Origin: Terriglobales bacterium
GTDB lineage: Bacteria > Acidobacteriota > Terriglobia > Terriglobales > Acidobacteriaceae
DNA: 9,702 nt
Assembly: GCA_019241735.1 (NCBI GenBank)
Contig: JAFAWN010000146.1
Location: forward strand, 1-9,702
Direction: 5' to 3'
Shown here piece by piece: positions 7,861-9,702 of the stretch (position 1 is its first letter; every line of letters begins with the position of its first letter). The notes under the pieces were generated by a model, which had not been told where the DNA came from, searched no databases, and saw nothing but the letters and a program-made list of their open reading frames with translations. Both the position numbers and the translations under genes were made by a program.

Positions 7861-7900
7861 TGACAGGAGTTCCCGTTACCACAATATTAGAGCGACGCAG

Positions 7901-8257
7901 CTAAACCCACTCCAGCGCGCCCTTGCCCCATATCCATATAAAACCCACGATCAGAATGCCCAGAAAAACCAGCATCTCGATAAATCCGAACATGCCCAAT
8001 GCCTTGAACTTTACCGCCCAGGGAAAAAGGAAAATCGTCTCCACGTCGAAAACCACAAACAAGATGGCCACAATGTAATAACGGACGGTGTACCTCCCGC
8101 GCGCGCTGTCAACAGGGTCGATGCCACATTCATAGGGCATTAACTTGCTCTTGCTGGGATTATCCGGGCGCACAAGTTTCGCCAGCAACAGCGGCAGCGG
8201 GATCATCACTGCGATCACCGCCATAAACAAAAATATGGGGACGTAGTTTTGCGGCAT
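7901..8257 (-). CDS. nuoA: NADH-quinone oxidoreductase subunit A
   Basis: Small membrane subunit (ND3 homologue) at the junction of the two arms; its long loop lines the quinone channel. It has 118 residues and three membrane segments (about 6-27, 61-81, 92-111). Family signatures are LMPYECGIDPVDSARGRYTV (39-58), with the loop Cys44, and FVVFDVETIFLFPWA (67-81), with Asp71 and Glu73; Glu94 lies in the third helix. The frame is open upstream to 8464, but ATG 8257 is chosen because MPQNYVPIFLFM is the normal N-terminus, the upstream part is Arg/Gly-rich translation of the repeat region, and AAGAG/AGGA lie before this ATG. It is the first gene of the minus-strand unit, followed by the PH-like gene rather than nuoB. 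Confidence 0.97.
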   Translation of the reverse strand: MPQNYVPIFLFMAVIAVMIPLPLLLAKLVRPDNPSKSKLMPYECGIDPVDSARGRYTVRYYIVAILFVVFDVETIFLFPWAVKFKALGMFGFIEMLVFLGILIVGFIWIWGKGALEWV

Positions 8258-8282
8258 TCCTAAGACTCTTCGCGTCGCCGCC

Positions 8283-8288
8283 AGTATA
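8283..8288 (-). promoter_or_regulatory. Possible -10 box for the nuoA transcription unit
   Basis: TATACT on the minus strand (5/6 match to TATAAT), preceded by TG, would start transcription near 8276, about 19 nt before the nuoA ATG. No acceptable -35 box lies at normal spacing, so the assignment is weak. The minus-strand unit must nevertheless begin somewhere between 8258 and the lysS leader. Confidence 0.3.
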
Positions 8289-8362
8289 CAGAAATTATTT
8301 GTCGGAGGCCCGGAGCAAGGGGGGCGTCCAGGTATTTGGTGCCTTTGGGATTGCATTTGCCT

Positions 8363-8409
8363 GGTGCCCCAGGTTCGGCGTAGCCCGGTGCCCCAGGTTC
8401 CGCGTAGCC
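8363..8409. repeat. Tandem repeat, two 23-bp units in the nuoA-lysS intergenic region
   Basis: Two copies, 8363-8385 and 8387-8409, begin GGTGCCCCAGGTTC and end GCGTAGCC, spaced 24 bp apart and differing at one base (G or C after GGTTC). A more decayed partial copy may begin at 8338 (GGTGCCTTTGG). The unit is GC-rich and lies outside genes, as expected for a dispersed intergenic repeat. Confidence 0.8.
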
Positions 8410-8428
8410 GAAGGCGAGCTAACCTGGG
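8392..8428. repeat. Inverted repeat (REP-like palindrome) overlapping the tandem repeat
   Basis: CCCAGGTT (8392-8399) and AACCTGGG (8421-8428) are perfect 8-bp inverted repeats around a 21-nt centre. The centre can itself form a small GCC-GAA-GGC hairpin (8407-8415). The first arm is shared with the second tandem unit, so an original palindromic element may have been partly duplicated. There is no T-tract after the stem on either strand, so it is not an obvious intrinsic terminator. Confidence 0.65.
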
Positions 8429-8479
8429 ATTTGCCGCGCCTTTAACCGCTGAGATCACTCTCACTTCCCTCTCGCGCTT

Positions 8480-8485
8480 TATAAT
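8480..8485 (+). promoter_or_regulatory. -10 box of the lysS promoter
   Basis: A perfect TATAAT lies 28 bp before the lysS start codon, giving an expected leader of about 22 nt. The -35 region 17-18 bp upstream (around 8456-8462, CACTCTC) does not match TTGACA, so the promoter may rely on the strong -10 or on an activator. Confidence 0.55.
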
Positions 8486-8500
8486 CCCTCAACCACCTTA

Positions 8501-8508
8501 GAGAAGGA
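8501..8508 (+). promoter_or_regulatory. Ribosome binding site fixing the TTG start of lysS
   Basis: GAGAAGGA lies five bases before TTG 8514. With an in-frame TAG at 8499-8501 directly upstream, and no ATG in frame until about 60 codons later, it decides the start. Confidence 0.8.
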
Positions 8509-8513
8509 ACTCA

Positions 8514-9702
8514 TTGGCCCTCGACGACGACATCTATCAACTGCGGCGCGAAAAACTCAAGAGGATTGAAGCTCTCGGTCAGCCTGCATACCCCGCAGGT
8601 TACGACGTTACCGCGACAATTCACGACCTGCTGGCTGCCCATTCGTCAAAATCTGCGGAGCAGCTGGAACAATCCAGATTGAATGTCCGCATCGCCGGCC
8701 GGATCATGGCCATTCGGCTGATGGGCAAGGCCGGGTTCGCACACCTTCAGCAAAACGGCGAGCGACTGCAAATTTATATAAAGAAGGAAGCGGTCGGCGA
8801 TCACGGCTTCGAGCTATACAAATTGCTCGACCCCGGCGACCACATCGGGGCCAGCGGATACTTATTCCGCACCCGCACCGGCGAGCTTACGGTCCATGTC
8901 GAACAGCTGACATTTCTCTCGAAAGACCTGCTCCCCTTGCCGGAAAAGTGGCACGGCCTCACCGATGTCGAGCTGCGCTACCGGCAGCGCTATCTTGATC
9001 TGGTAATGAATCCGGATGTGCGCGAGGTTTTCCTCAAGCGCAGCAAATTGGTTCAGTCCATTCGCCGGTTTCTCGACCAACAGGGTTTCATCGAAGTAGA
9101 AACGCCGATGATGCAGTCCATCGCCGGCGGCGCGGTGGCGCGCCCCTTCGTCACCCATCACAACACGCTGGATATCGATCTGTACCTGCGCATCGCGCCT
9201 GAACTTTATTTGAAGCGGCTGGTAGTGGGCGGATTTGACCGCGTCTATGAGATCAACCGCAATTTCCGCAACGAAGGTCTGGGATGGCGCTGGAATCCGG
9301 AATTCACCATGCTCGAGTTTTATCAGGCCTACACCGATTTTCGCGGCGTAATGGATTTGACTCAGCGGCTGGTTGAGCAGGCGGCAATCGACGTGACCGG
9401 CGGCACGAAAACCAAGTGGGGCAGCGACGTGATTGACTGGGCCAGCGCCAATTGGCGGCGCATGACAATGCGTGAAGCAATCATCCATTACTGGCCGGAG
9501 GGGGCGGGTGCGAAGCCATCGATGTCCGAGTTCCAATCGGCGGAATCCGTTAAAAATTTGGTGCAGAGGTTCAACTCGTCCGACGCGCACGTTGCCCATG
9601 ATCCAAACGAGCCTCCCGGCAAGACTATAGCCAGCCTCTTTGAAGTGGCGGCCGAAGAGCACTTGACCCAGCCGACGATCATTTATGAGTTCCCTGCCGC
9701 GG
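8514..9702 (+). CDS. lysS: Lysyl-tRNA synthetase, class II (partial, 3' end outside window)
   Basis: Charges tRNA-Lys with lysine using ATP, in the cytoplasm. The frame is open from TTG 8514 to the edge (396 residues; family usually about 500 or more). The N-terminal OB-fold anticodon-binding domain covers about 57-140 (LNVRIAGRIMAIRLMGKAGF onwards). Class II motif 1 is RRFLDQQGFIEVETPMM (184-200). Then follow GGAVARPFVTHHNTLDIDLY (205-224), LRIAPELYLKRLVVGGFDRV (225-244) and motif 2, YEINRNFRNEG...NPEFTMLEFYQAY (245-273). Motif 3 is beyond the window. In the motif 2 loop the usual RHNPEFT reads RWNPEFT (Trp260). The stretch 294-385 is longer than in E. coli, apparently an insertion common to this lineage. 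It is transcribed divergently from nuoA. Confidence 0.97.
   Translation, partial: MALDDDIYQLRREKLKRIEALGQPAYPAGYDVTATIHDLLAAHSSKSAEQLEQSRLNVRIAGRIMAIRLMGKAGFAHLQQNGERLQIYIKKEAVGDHGFELYKLLDPGDHIGASGYLFRTRTGELTVHVEQLTFLSKDLLPLPEKWHGLTDVELRYRQRYLDLVMNPDVREVFLKRSKLVQSIRRFLDQQGFIEVETPMMQSIAGGAVARPFVTHHNTLDIDLYLRIAPELYLKRLVVGGFDRVYEINRNFRNEGLGWRWNPEFTMLEFYQAYTDFRGVMDLTQRLVEQAAIDVTGGTKTKWGSDVIDWASANWRRMTMREAIIHYWPEGAGAKPSMSEFQSAESVKNLVQRFNSSDAHVAHDPNEPPGKTIASLFEVAAEEHLTQPTIIYEFPAA

Noticed and set aside
8258..8464. N-terminal extension of nuoA to 8464
   Set aside because: The extra 69 residues are a translation of the repeat region, and the normal NuoA N-terminus begins at 8257.
8862..9662. 266-residue minus-strand open frame
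   Set aside because: It is antisense to lysS, whose class II motifs are clear. GC-rich coding DNA often gives such long antisense frames.

Overview
The window is part of a chromosomal respiratory locus from a bacterium with moderately high GC content. It is probably an acidobacterium. That rests on the style of the proteins (long NuoH, Pro/Ala-rich N-terminal tail on NuoC, form of the lysyl-tRNA synthetase) and was not checked by any search. Almost every base is coding. Two divergent transcription units share a control region at about 8258-8513.

Minus strand, transcribed from about 8280 towards position 1: nuoA, a small gene for a PH-domain-like protein, a 176-nt gap with its own good promoter candidate, then nuoC, nuoD, nuoH, nuoJ, nuoK, nuoL and the first 369 codons of nuoM, which runs off the left edge. 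These encode the proton-pumping membrane arm (A, H, J, K, L, M) and the two cofactor-free connecting subunits (C, D) of complex I, NADH:quinone oxidoreductase. C/D, D/H, H/J and J/K overlap or nearly touch, as expected for translational coupling. Every subunit keeps the catalytic residues I could check: the quinone-site His and Tyr of NuoD, the proton-channel Glu and Lys residues of NuoL and NuoM, and the two membrane Glu residues of NuoK.

The striking point is what is missing. No gene for an iron-sulfur or flavin subunit is present: nuoB is absent between A and C, nuoE/F/G between D and H, and nuoI between H and J. The position usual for nuoB holds the unrelated PH-like gene. Since NuoD cannot work without NuoB, those subunits are presumably encoded elsewhere, either beyond nuoM or at another locus.

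Plus strand, from 8514 to the right edge: lysS, class II lysyl-tRNA synthetase. It starts with TTG behind a strong ribosome binding site and a perfect TATAAT box, and is cut off before motif 3. Its motif 2 loop has Trp where the family normally has His. The divergent control region also carries a tandem 24-bp repeat and an overlapping inverted repeat that resembles a dispersed intergenic (REP-like) element.
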